Position numbers and translations under genes: made by a program | Origin: Bacteroidota bacterium | GTDB taxonomy: Bacteria > Bacteroidota > Ignavibacteria > T3Sed10-11 | Assembly: GCA_007128495.1 (NCBI GenBank) | Contig: SKXH01000160.1 | Location: 1-30,566 of the forward strand | Length of the DNA stretch: 30,566 nt | Direction of reading: 5' to 3' | Shown here: positions 7,029-14,702 of the stretch, piece by piece | How the letters are laid out: every line of letters starts with the position of its first letter | How positions within the stretch are numbered: position 1 is the first letter of the stretch | The notes under the pieces: generated by a model | What the model saw: only the letters and a program-made list of their open reading frames with translations | Database searches by the model: none | What the model was told of the DNA's origin: nothing

Positions 7029-9464
7029 TTATTGTGGTTTATATTTTTTTAAACGCAAAGAATTACTCAATACCGATACCGAACTCATTGCCATTGCAAA
7101 GGCAGCAAACATAGGATTTAATAAGCCGAATGCGGCAAGCGGTATACCGGTTGTATTGTATATAAATGCCCAGAACAGGTTCTGCTTTATGGTTTTAAAG
7201 GTTCTTCTTGAAATTGCGATTGCATTAACCACCCCCTGTAAATCACCCTTCATAAGCGTGATATCCGATGCTTCCATAGCTATGTCGGTGCCGCTCCCAA
7301 TCGCGATGCCGAGATCCGCCTGAGCAAGTGCCGGAGCGTCGTTAATTCCGTCGCCGACCATCGCTACTGTTCTTCCGCTTTTCTGGTAAGATCGTACAAG
7401 TGATGCCTTCTGATCCGGCATCACTTCTGCCTGATAATCATCTATACCTACTTGTTGTGCAATGGCCCGTGCAGTCCGTCGGTTATCGCCGGTGATCATA
7501 ATAACTTTCAAACCCATCTCCTGCAATTGATGCACTGCATGTTTTGAATTGTCCTTTATAACATCAGCAATTCCTATTACGGCAGAGATTTTACCATCGA
7601 CGGCACTGTAAATTACTGTTTTACCTTCCGCTTGTAATCTGGATGATATATCTTCAACATATGAGAGATCGACAGAATGTGAGGAATGAAATGCCGGACT
7701 TCCGACCACCATCTGCCGGCCGGCAACTGTTCCGGTTACACCGAGTCCGGTGTGTGATTCAAACGTTTCCGGATTTTTTAGTTCGCCGTTATTTTCTTTT
7801 GCAAACCGAACAACTGCATCGGCAAGCGGGTGTTCCGATTTATTCTCGATAGATGCAGTAAGGCGCAGGATATCGTCTTTAGTGTGCGTATTGTTGGTAA
7901 CTTGAAAGTCGGTGACAACCGGCTTACCGATTGTAATGGTACCGGTTTTATCGAATATCACTGTGTGGATTGCCCTGGCTTTTTCGAGTGCTTCGCTGTT
8001 CTTAATAAGAATGCCCATCTCGGCGCCTTTGCCGGTACCGACCATAATTGCAGTCGGTGTGGCAAGTCCGAGTGCGCACGGACAGGCGATGATCAGTACG
8101 GCAACAAAATTCAATAAAGCAACCGTCAACCGGGCGTCTTCAGCACCGGCAAAATACCAGCCGGCAAATGATGCAATTGCAATGAGGATAACGATCGGTA
8201 CGAAAACGGATGCAACTTTATCTACCAGTTTTTGCACGGGAGCTTTTGATGCCTGTGCGTCCTGAACGAGTTTTATTATTTGTGAGAGCACACTGTCTTT
8301 TCCGACTTTTGTTGCTTTATAGGTAAAGCTGCCGCTTTTATTGATCGTACCGCCGATTACATTTTCACCGGTCGATTTCTCTACGGGTATCGATTCGCCG
8401 GTTATCATTGATTCATCCACTGACGAATACCCCGCTTCGATTATACCGTCAACCGGAATTTTTTCACCCGGTTTCACGATAACACTATCGCCCTTTTGCA
8501 CCCGGGCTATCGGTATATCCTCTTCGTTTCCGTTTCGAATAACACGCGCGGTCTTTGGTTGTAATCCCATAAGTTTCTTAATGGCTTCTGAAGTTCTGCC
8601 CTTGGCGCGTGCCTCGAGTAATCTGCCGAGCAGAATCAGCGTGATGATCACTGCAGCAGTATCATAGTACACGTGTGGTGTTTCACCTGCGGCGGCAAAT
8701 ACAGCAGGGAAAAATGTTGCCGTCGCACTATAGAAATATGCCGCCGATGTACCGATAGCAACAAGTGAATTCATATCGGCGGTAAATTGCTTTGTCGCCG
8801 CCCAGAATCCTGCAAAAAATCTACTCCCTGCCCAGAACAGCACGGGAGTTGTGAGAACGAAAAATACATAATTCCACGTTTGATGTGACAGGGAGTGAAT
8901 AAGCGGGAAGTTATCCCACATTAATCCCATTTCGAAAACGGTAATCGGAACGGTCAGCAGAGCGCTCAAGATCAGTTTAAATTTGAGTGCGGCGTAGTCT
9001 TTGTTCCGCTGTTCATCTCGGTCGGTTGTATTTTGAACGTCGGATAGAGAATACCCGGCTTCTTCAACTGCTTTTCTGATTGTTTCTTCCGTTACTTCGC
9101 CGGGCCTGTACCGGATAACTGCGTTCTCGGTTGCAAGATTGATTGAGGCATCTGTGATGCCCTCAACAGAGTTTAGTGTTTTCTCGACCCGTGCAACACA
9201 GCTTGCACAAGTCATTCCCTCGATCCCGATAGTGGATTCTTCGAATGGTACTTCATATCCCGCCTCTCTGATCGCCCGCTCGATAGCATCGAAACCTACT
9301 TTTTCGGGGTAAAGATCTACCGCAGCGGATTCGGTTGCGAGATTCACCGATGCAGATTTAACTCCGTCGAGTTTTTCGACAGCGTCCTGTACGCGTTTAA
9401 CGCAGCTTGCACATGTCATACCGGATACCGGTATGGTGATTTTTGAAACTTTTTCTTCAACCAT
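7029..9464 (-). CDS. copA: Cu(I)-translocating P1B-type ATPase CopA
   Basis: This inner-membrane ATPase pumps Cu(I) out of the cytoplasm. At 811 residues it has full family length. Two N-terminal HMA domains carry GMTCASC loops (C18/C21 and C86/C89). The transport site CPC is at 461-463, the phosphorylated aspartate is D505 in DKTGT, the SEHP motif is at 543-546, TGD at 658-660 and GDGIND at 704-709. Late TM motifs YN (769-770) and MSSVSVLSN (793-801) define the Cu(I) subtype. The Shine-Dalgarno is weak, but no better start is seen. A separate promoter candidate lies upstream (9509-9537), although the regulator gene is in the same orientation. Confidence 0.96.
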   Translation of the reverse strand: MVEEKVSKITIPVSGMTCASCVKRVQDAVEKLDGVKSASVNLATESAAVDLYPEKVGFDAIERAIREAGYEVPFEESTIGIEGMTCASCVARVEKTLNSVEGITDASINLATENAVIRYRPGEVTEETIRKAVEEAGYSLSDVQNTTDRDEQRNKDYAALKFKLILSALLTVPITVFEMGLMWDNFPLIHSLSHQTWNYVFFVLTTPVLFWAGSRFFAGFWAATKQFTADMNSLVAIGTSAAYFYSATATFFPAVFAAAGETPHVYYDTAAVIITLILLGRLLEARAKGRTSEAIKKLMGLQPKTARVIRNGNEEDIPIARVQKGDSVIVKPGEKIPVDGIIEAGYSSVDESMITGESIPVEKSTGENVIGGTINKSGSFTYKATKVGKDSVLSQIIKLVQDAQASKAPVQKLVDKVASVFVPIVILIAIASFAGWYFAGAEDARLTVALLNFVAVLIIACPCALGLATPTAIMVGTGKGAEMGILIKNSEALEKARAIHTVIFDKTGTITIGKPVVTDFQVTNNTHTKDDILRLTASIENKSEHPLADAVVRFAKENNGELKNPETFESHTGLGVTGTVAGRQMVVGSPAFHSSHSVDLSYVEDISSRLQAEGKTVIYSAVDGKISAVIGIADVIKDNSKHAVHQLQEMGLKVIMITGDNRRTARAIAQQVGIDDYQAEVMPDQKASLVRSYQKSGRTVAMVGDGINDAPALAQADLGIAIGSGTDIAMEASDITLMKGDLQGVVNAIAISRRTFKTIKQNLFWAFIYNTTGIPLAAFGLLNPMFAAFAMAMSSVSVLSNSLRLKKYKPQ

Positions 9465-9508
9465 AGTAGTTACTTTATATTTTGATCATTACATAATAAA
9501 TATAACAC

Positions 9509-9537
9509 ATTATAATAGGTAAAGCGTTACAAATAAA
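9509..9537 (-). promoter_or_regulatory. copA promoter with quasi-palindromic operator in the spacer
   Basis: On the minus strand, TTTATT (9537-9532) and a perfect TATAAT (9514-9509) are separated by 17 nt. The spacer holds GTAAaGCgTTAC (9519-9530), symmetric at 10 of 12 positions. The start would fall about 40 nt before the copA ATG. A symmetric element between -35 and -10 recalls copper-sensor control of copA genes, but which regulator binds is unknown; the adjacent HMA-AraC protein is the obvious candidate. The call is inference. Confidence 0.45.
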
Positions 9538-9558
9538 CCGGTTTTTTGTATAAAATTT

Positions 9559-10137
9559 TCAGGTGAGTTTGTCAATTGATTTTCTGGAATTTCCGACCAT
9601 TTTTTTAAATTGAGTGGGGGAGAAACCCGTGACTTGTTTAAATTGATTCGAGAGATGCTGGGTGCTGCTGTAATTTAACCGGTGTGCTATTTCACTCAGC
9701 GTTAATTCCTCATATTTGAGAAGCTCTTTCACCCGTTCGATTTTCTGCAGGATAACATATTTTTCAATAGTTATGTTCTCAACTGAGGAGAACAAAGTAC
9801 TTAAATAATTGTAATCCATTCCGAGGGATTGTGATAAATATGCAGAAAGCGTGAGACGGTGCGATTCTTCTTTCAGTTCGTCGTTATAGATTAGATCGAT
9901 TAGACTGATTTTGATTTTCTCGACGATCTTCTGTTTTTGATCTTCGAGAAGTTCAAATCCGTTCTTTACCAGTGCATCATCGATCTTATCGCGTAGTTCC
10001 GGCGTGAAATCATTATCGATTTCTACCTCGCCAAGATCTACTCGCGTTACCTTAAGATCGAGATCTTCCAGTTCATCCCGCACAACACGAATACATCGCG
10101 GACACACCATATTTTTAATATAAAACCGAGTTGCCAT
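9559..10137 (-). CDS. HMA-AraC fusion, probable copper-responsive regulator
   Basis: This 192-residue cytoplasmic protein joins a small HMA-like domain (about 1-68) to an AraC-type double helix-turn-helix (about 75-181). The N-terminus has KNMVCPRC, giving a CxxC pair C12/C15 in the loop where HMA domains bind Cu(I). The second HTH reads LSEIAHRLNYSSTQHLSNQFKQ-like, followed by TGFSPTQFKK, the AraC C-terminal signature. Metal binding could directly tune DNA binding. The gene follows the secreted-protein gene by a few bases and precedes copA by 94 nt, which supports copper sensing. Start: ATG at 10137 has GGAGG only 2 nt upstream; a TTG three codons earlier (10146) directly follows the upstream stop. 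Either is possible. Confidence 0.85.
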   Translation of the reverse strand: MATRFYIKNMVCPRCIRVVRDELEDLDLKVTRVDLGEVEIDNDFTPELRDKIDDALVKNGFELLEDQKQKIVEKIKISLIDLIYNDELKEESHRLTLSAYLSQSLGMDYNYLSTLFSSVENITIEKYVILQKIERVKELLKYEELTLSEIAHRLNYSSTQHLSNQFKQVTGFSPTQFKKMVGNSRKSIDKLT

Positions 10138-10146
10138 ATCCTCCAA

Positions 10147-10596
10147 TTAAAGTTTATTCAGCAATGTATTGTTTATTTCCATAGCCGATCGGAGGTTACG
10201 GTTTATACGTATTGCCAGGATACGAATACGCTGAATATTTGGTGATTCGCTATCTATTTCATCGCGCATCGTATTGACCATTGGTTTTGTGTCATTACAA
10301 AGCTGGTTCAGCTCTTCCATTTCTCTCGTTACACGCGCTTTTTGTGCGGACGTAAGAAGCGTTTCAATCTCTCTAAGAATAAACTCCATTTCCCATAGAT
10401 TGGTATTGATCATTCCGTGATGTGCTCGTACCACTGCTTCGTTATAGTCATCTTCGTCGATCATCTTCTGGATCATATGTGCATGCCCGCGTACGAGGCG
10501 GCATTTATCGTTGAGCTCGTCGATTTTTTCTTTGACCTGGGAGTGCACAGGCAAAATCAGAAGGCAAGTCAAAACGATATATATTATGTTTTTCAT
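10147..10596 (-). CDS. Secreted helical protein of the copper island, unknown function
   Basis: I do not recognise this family. The 149-residue product has a signal peptide (hydrophobic core IIYIVLTCLLILP, likely cleavage after VHS at residue 19). The mature part is predicted as charged, amphipathic helices, perhaps a four-helix bundle. Candidate metal ligands cluster in it: H38, H40, M41, M45, H59, H60, M62, C32 and C100. ATG at 10596 is preferred because GGAGGG lies 8 nt upstream; an in-frame ATG at 10611 overlaps that Shine-Dalgarno. It is the first gene of the copper island and ends directly before the HMA-AraC gene, so a periplasmic copper-binding or sensing role is plausible but inferred only from context. 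Confidence 0.7.
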   Translation of the reverse strand: MKNIIYIVLTCLLILPVHSQVKEKIDELNDKCRLVRGHAHMIQKMIDEDDYNEAVVRAHHGMINTNLWEMEFILREIETLLTSAQKARVTREMEELNQLCNDTKPMVNTMRDEIDSESPNIQRIRILAIRINRNLRSAMEINNTLLNKL

Positions 10597-10695
10597 TTTA
10601 ATACCCTCCATTAATCGAATTGGTATCTATTGAAATATATAAGGTAATTATAAAAAAAACAAATACCTATGGACATAAACGATGGTGAATTTATA

Positions 10696-10724
10696 TTGAT
10701 TATCCAAAATTTTCTTTGTATCTT
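10696..10724 (+). promoter_or_regulatory. Candidate promoter of the SRP RNA gene
   Basis: TTGATT (10696-10701) and TATCTT (10719-10724) are spaced by 17 nt and would start transcription near 10731, about 16 nt before the mature SRP RNA 5' end. Matches to the sigma-70 consensus are 4 of 6 in each box. The region is AT-rich and lies between divergent transcription units, where a promoter is expected. Confidence 0.4.
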
Positions 10725-10746
10725 ACATAATTATTGAGATTTTTTC

Positions 10747-10851
10747 GAGAGGTCAAGTACTGTGCAACGATAACTTGCCGAACCCCGCCAGGCCCGGAAG
10801 GGAGCAACGGTAGGCAAGGATTATTGTGTGACACAGTGAGCTTGACCTCTC
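10747..10851 (+). ncRNA. ffs: Small (4.5S-type) signal recognition particle RNA
   Basis: This is the RNA core of the signal recognition particle, which binds Ffh and targets membrane proteins to the translocon. The diagnostic apical region GCCAGGCCCGGAAGGGAGCA (about 10787-10806) includes the GGAA tetraloop and the asymmetric bulge recognised by the Ffh M domain. The ends pair over 11 bp (GAGAGGTCAAG at 10747-10757 with CTTGACCTCTC at 10841-10851), giving a single long hairpin of 105 nt. That is the short bacterial type without an Alu domain. A T-rich stretch (CTATTTTATC) follows and, with the RNA's own stem, could terminate transcription. Confidence 0.97.
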
Positions 10852-10881
10852 TATTTTATCAATATTTAAGATTTTACTTGA

Positions 10882-10934
10882 AACAAACCTGTATATATAT
10901 TACATTATAACAAATTATGAATTTCAGGTTTGTT
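10882..10934 (+). repeat. 10-bp inverted repeat upstream of the RNase E/G gene
   Basis: AACAAACCTG (10882-10891) and CAGGTTTGTT (10925-10934) are perfect inverse complements around a 33-nt AT-rich loop. The element lies about 200 nt before the RNase gene. It may be a leader stem-loop or a binding site; no T tract follows, so it is not a simple terminator of ffs. Confidence 0.55.
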
Positions 10935-11064
10935 AACCCAAAAAAGTTTTGATGGACAGTTCATACCAAAAATATCTTATAAAATTAATAGTTCTCCTCG
11001 ACCGTTGGATCTCCACGTATTTATTTATGACTCTTGAAAATTATTACGGATACTCTGTCGTGGT

Positions 11065-11111
11065 GCCGGCGGGAGAATCAAAATTATATAATTCTCACTG
11101 TACGCCCCGGT
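11065..11111 (+). promoter_or_regulatory. Structured leader hairpin before the RNase E/G start
   Basis: GAGAAT (11073-11078) pairs with ATTCTC (11091-11096) around a 12-nt AT-rich loop. An outer stem GCCGG (11065-11069) can pair with CCGGT (11107-11111) across an asymmetric internal loop. The structure ends about 5 nt before the probable Shine-Dalgarno AAAGGA (11116-11121). In E. coli the rne leader contains hairpins that RNase E uses for autoregulation; similar control here is inference. Confidence 0.4.
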
Positions 11112-11132
11112 GGGCAAAGGATTTTTATTATA

Positions 11133-12776
11133 ATGAAAAAGGAAATTATCTTAAATGCGACCGCCAACGAAACCCGCATTGCTATTACCGAAGATGGCCG
11201 TTTGGCGGAGTTATTCGTCGACACCCCCGAAACCGAACGGATGGTGGGGGATATTTATCTCGGCAAAGTTGCTCGTGTTTTACCAGGTATAAGAGCGGCC
11301 TTTATCGATATCGGCCATAAGCAGGATGCTTTTCTTCATTTTTCCGATATCGGGAAAAATGTTGACCAATATGCAACACTGTTTGAGAATGAGGACGCGG
11401 ATATAGACTCCGACGACGACGATGACGACGATGATGATAAAAATGAAGGTAATTCGGGTACAACGACGGCAACATCTACCCGTACCGTCCGGCGCGGCTT
11501 CCGGAAGAAACAGCAGACCCAAGACCGATCAACGGATTCGCGTCCCGATGTCAACCTGAAAAAGGGTCAGGATATAATCATTCAGATTATCAAAGAACCG
11601 GTAGCGAATAAAGGTGTACGTGTTAGCTCTGAGGTATCTTTGCCCGGCAGATATCTCGTATTGATACCGTTCGGAGGGGGAAATATTGGAGTATCCCGGA
11701 AAATTACCAACTTTCGTGAGAAGCGCCGATTGCGGCGCATTGTACGTTCGATCATGCCGAAAAATTACGGCGCGATCATCCGTACCGTTGCAGAAGGACG
11801 TGATGAAGAGGCGATAAAAAACGATCTTGAAGATCTGCTCGAAACCTGGGGGGAAATCGAGCAAAGTGTGAAAACCGAATCCGCACCGATGCTGCTCTAT
11901 AAAGATGTAACGACAACTTCAAGTGTTATCAGGGATCTGTTCCAAAGTGATGTGTCACGCGTTGTCGTCGACTCAAAAAAACTTTATCGTGAGATCCGGA
12001 CATATGTAAAATGGTTTGCACCGCATATGGCTGATAAAGTGGAACACTATCGCGGGCGTGAACCGGTGTTCGATGTGTTCGGCGTTGAAAAAGAAATCGT
12101 TAAATCACTCCAGCGAAAAGTGTGGCTCAAAAGCGGCGGCTACATAATTATCGAGCCGACAGAAGCGATGGTCGTTATCGACGTTAATAGCGGTCGATAT
12201 GCTGCAAATCAAGCGCAGGAGTTAAATTCGTTACGGACGAATCTCGAAGCTGCGCGGGAAATTGCGCGCCAGATCAGATTAAGAGATATCGGCGGTATCA
12301 TTGTTATTGATTGTATCGATCTCGATGATGAAAAAAACCAGAAAAAAGTATTTGATGAGTTTAAAAAGGAATTAAGAAAAGACCGAGCCAAAGCTACAGT
12401 TTATCCGATGACTGAATTGGCTCTCGTGCAAATAACTCGCCAGCGAATACGTCAAAATATTTTACACAGCTTTGCGGAAGCATGCCCGACCTGCGGTGGC
12501 GGAGGACTCGTCGCATCAAAACCATCGATTGTCAATCGCGTCGAACGCTGGCTTCGTAGAATGGGTTCGGATAATAAAGAATTTAAGTGGACGCTTTACG
12601 TCAGCCCCATACTTGCGGAATATTTAAACGATGGTTTCTTGAGCCGGCTTCTCAGACTGCAGCTTAAATACCGTGTAAGATTGGTTCTGCAGCCCGATTC
12701 AAATCTTGCGATAGATGAATTCCGTTTCATTTCACACAAACAAAAAAAAGATTTAACCGATAAATACACAGAGTAG
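11133..12776 (+). CDS. rng: Ribonuclease E/G family endoribonuclease
   Basis: This single-strand-specific endonuclease processes rRNA and mRNA. The 547-residue protein (ATG at 11133, AAAGGA about 11 nt upstream) has the N-terminal region AITEDGRLAELFVD, the S1 start GDIYLGKVARVLPGIRAAFIDIG (39-61) and FLHFSDIG (68-74). Catalytic Mg-binding aspartates are D349 (VIDVNSGR) and D392 (VIDCIDL). The Zn-link CPTC is C450/C453. The length without a long C-terminal scaffold fits RNase G or a short RNase E. Odd: the S1 domain is split by an insert (about residues 77-141) with nine consecutive aspartates (94-102), then a Thr/Ser and basic stretch. gcvT follows after 9 nt. Confidence 0.94.
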   Translation: MKKEIILNATANETRIAITEDGRLAELFVDTPETERMVGDIYLGKVARVLPGIRAAFIDIGHKQDAFLHFSDIGKNVDQYATLFENEDADIDSDDDDDDDDDKNEGNSGTTTATSTRTVRRGFRKKQQTQDRSTDSRPDVNLKKGQDIIIQIIKEPVANKGVRVSSEVSLPGRYLVLIPFGGGNIGVSRKITNFREKRRLRRIVRSIMPKNYGAIIRTVAEGRDEEAIKNDLEDLLETWGEIEQSVKTESAPMLLYKDVTTTSSVIRDLFQSDVSRVVVDSKKLYREIRTYVKWFAPHMADKVEHYRGREPVFDVFGVEKEIVKSLQRKVWLKSGGYIIIEPTEAMVVIDVNSGRYAANQAQELNSLRTNLEAAREIARQIRLRDIGGIIVIDCIDLDDEKNQKKVFDEFKKELRKDRAKATVYPMTELALVQITRQRIRQNILHSFAEACPTCGGGGLVASKPSIVNRVERWLRRMGSDNKEFKWTLYVSPILAEYLNDGFLSRLLRLQLKYRVRLVLQPDSNLAIDEFRFISHKQKKDLTDKYTE

Positions 12777-12785
12777 ATATTTACT

Positions 12786-13889
12786 ATGAAAAAAACACCT
12801 TTCTATGATGTGCATACCGCCCTGGGGGCGAAAATCGTCGACTTCGGTGGTTATGCTATGCCGGTGCAATATACCGGTATCATTGATGAACACAACCGGG
12901 TACGGAATACCGCCGGTATTTTTGATGTATCACATATGGGTGAAGTAGAAGTGAGCGGAGAGCGGGCAAAGGATTTCGTTCAGTATATTACCTTAAACGA
13001 TGTCAACAAACTGTACGAAGGGCGTGCACAATATTCGGCGATGGTTTATGAGGACGGCGGTTTGATAGACGATCTGCTCGTATACCATCTCGGTGATAAA
13101 TATATGCTGGTCATCAATGCAGCAAACCGGGAAAAAGATTTCACCTGGATAGAAAAACAAGCGGCAGCTTTCGACGGTGTTTCAGTTAACGATATAAGCG
13201 ATAAAATTGCATTGATCGCGGTACAGGGTCCGAAATCGGGTGACGTGCTCCAACGGCTTACCGACATTGACCTTTCGGGTATAAAGTTTTATCATTTCCA
13301 AACCGGTTCATTGTCCGGCGTTGAGATGATCATTTCAAGAACTGGCTATACCGGTGAGTATGGTTTCGAATTATATTATGATGCGACAGGAGCGGATAAT
13401 ACCTTGCTCTGGAATTCAATCCTTGAAGCAGGGAAATCCGAAGATCTCGCTCCTGCTGGTCTGGGCGCACGGGATACTCTCCGGCTTGAAATGGGATTGT
13501 TACTTTACGGGAACGATATTAATGAAAAGATAACTCCTCTTGAAGCGGGACTCGGTTGGATCACTAAACTCGATAAAGGAGATTTTATCGGCCGGGATGC
13601 TTTGCTGGAACTGAAAGAAAAGGGGATACAACGAAAAATTACCGGTTTAAAGATTGTAGACCCGGCAATGTCGCGCCGCGCAATTCCCCGTAAGGGATAT
13701 CCAATCATGGCAAACAGTAAACAGGTGGGCGAAGTGACCAGCGGAACCCTATCACCGACTTTACAGGCAAGTATTGCGATGGGATACCTGAACCGGGATG
13801 TTATCGAAGAAGGGAGCGAAGTTGCTGTATCGGTTCGTGGAAAAGAATATGCATTTGTAGTAACAAAACCGCCGTTTATTCGTCGATAA
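12786..13889 (+). CDS. gcvT: Aminomethyltransferase (glycine cleavage T protein)
   Basis: GcvT transfers the methylene group from lipoate-bound aminomethyl on GcvH to tetrahydrofolate, releasing ammonia. The 367-residue length is typical. Visible family blocks include YDVHTALGAKIVDFGGYAMP near the N-terminus, AGIFDVSHMGEVEV, IALIAVQGPKS, RTGYTGEYGFELY and APAGLGARDTLRLEMGLLLYG, followed by the C-terminal block GEVTSGTLSPTL. The ATG lies 9 nt after the RNase stop, suggesting co-transcription. No gcvH or gcvP is in the window, so the rest of the system must lie elsewhere. A related folate-binding protein (YgfZ) is unlikely given the intact GcvT motifs. Confidence 0.95.
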   Translation: MKKTPFYDVHTALGAKIVDFGGYAMPVQYTGIIDEHNRVRNTAGIFDVSHMGEVEVSGERAKDFVQYITLNDVNKLYEGRAQYSAMVYEDGGLIDDLLVYHLGDKYMLVINAANREKDFTWIEKQAAAFDGVSVNDISDKIALIAVQGPKSGDVLQRLTDIDLSGIKFYHFQTGSLSGVEMIISRTGYTGEYGFELYYDATGADNTLLWNSILEAGKSEDLAPAGLGARDTLRLEMGLLLYGNDINEKITPLEAGLGWITKLDKGDFIGRDALLELKEKGIQRKITGLKIVDPAMSRRAIPRKGYPIMANSKQVGEVTSGTLSPTLQASIAMGYLNRDVIEEGSEVAVSVRGKEYAFVVTKPPFIRR

Positions 13890-13922
13890 TATTATAATAA
13901 AAAACAATTATTGTGTGTCTCC

Positions 13923-14651
13923 ATGCACATTGATTTGCTCATGAATTCAAGCGGTACGAACGAGTTGTTCTACCGTGATAAAAATGTTGTCGTTATTGAT
14001 GTTTTGCGTGCCAGCACATCAATTATAACGGCGTTAAATAACGGAGCCCGTGAAGTTATTCCGGTCGCAAGCGTGGAAAATGCCGTCAAAGTTTCCAGTA
14101 GTTTATTTGGCGATGTTGTTCTTCGCTGCGGTGAACGTGAAGGGAAAATCATCCCCGGATTCAATCTGGGGAATTCACCATTTGAATATTCAGCCGATAC
14201 AGTAACCAACAAATCAATAATTTTTACGAGTACGAACGGCTCGCTTGCGATGGTGAATGCAAAATTTGCGCGAAAGATCGTAGTCGCGGGATTTGTTAAT
14301 ATTACCACGGTTGTTAAATATCTTAAAGAATTAAACGAAGATTTTGTCATTGTGTGCGCAGGGAAGGAGCACCATTTTTGCATTGAGGATACAGTGTGTG
14401 GTGGTATGATCATCGATATTCTTGAAAAAAATGAAATGGATACGACACGTACCGACGCTGCACAGGCGGCACATATCCTGTATAAATCTTTTAAACGTTC
14501 TTTGTTCAAAATGGTACGGGAGTCAGATCACGGACGATATCTCAAATCGATCGGTTTTGAAAAAGATCTCAAGGCCTGCGCAACAGTCGATAGTATACCC
14601 GTTCTGCCGATGATCGACAAGGGAGTTGTGAAATTGAAGAGAGAAGAATAA
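13923..14651 (+). CDS. comB: ComB-like 2-phosphosulfolactate phosphatase
   Basis: ComB hydrolyses (R)-2-phospho-3-sulfolactate to sulfolactate, the second step of the phosphoenolpyruvate route to coenzyme M; bacterial homologues often stand alone. The 242-residue protein contains VVVIDVLRASTSIITALNNG (near residues 22-41), LRCGEREGKIIPGFNLGNSP, IIFTSTNGSLA and IVCAGKEHHFCIEDTVCGGM, all ComB family blocks. An in-frame TTG four codons earlier (13911) is possible, but neither start has a clear Shine-Dalgarno. It sits between gcvT and ftsK with no comA or comC nearby, so the physiological substrate here is uncertain. Confidence 0.85.
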   Translation: MHIDLLMNSSGTNELFYRDKNVVVIDVLRASTSIITALNNGAREVIPVASVENAVKVSSSLFGDVVLRCGEREGKIIPGFNLGNSPFEYSADTVTNKSIIFTSTNGSLAMVNAKFARKIVVAGFVNITTVVKYLKELNEDFVIVCAGKEHHFCIEDTVCGGMIIDILEKNEMDTTRTDAAQAAHILYKSFKRSLFKMVRESDHGRYLKSIGFEKDLKACATVDSIPVLPMIDKGVVKLKREE

Positions 14652-14702
14652 CATTCAAGATTATGATAGTGAAACTGCATTGAGGATGATAGATCAGGTA
14701 GC

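Noticed and set aside
10949..11320. 123-codon open frame upstream of and overlapping the RNase E/G start
   Set aside because: No Shine-Dalgarno, no recognisable family, overlaps the structured leader and the well-supported RNase N-terminus in another frame.
13970..14509. Long reverse-strand open frame (179 codons) opposite comB
   Set aside because: Composition is low-complexity Ser/Thr/Ile typical of antisense shadow frames, and there is no Shine-Dalgarno or domain.
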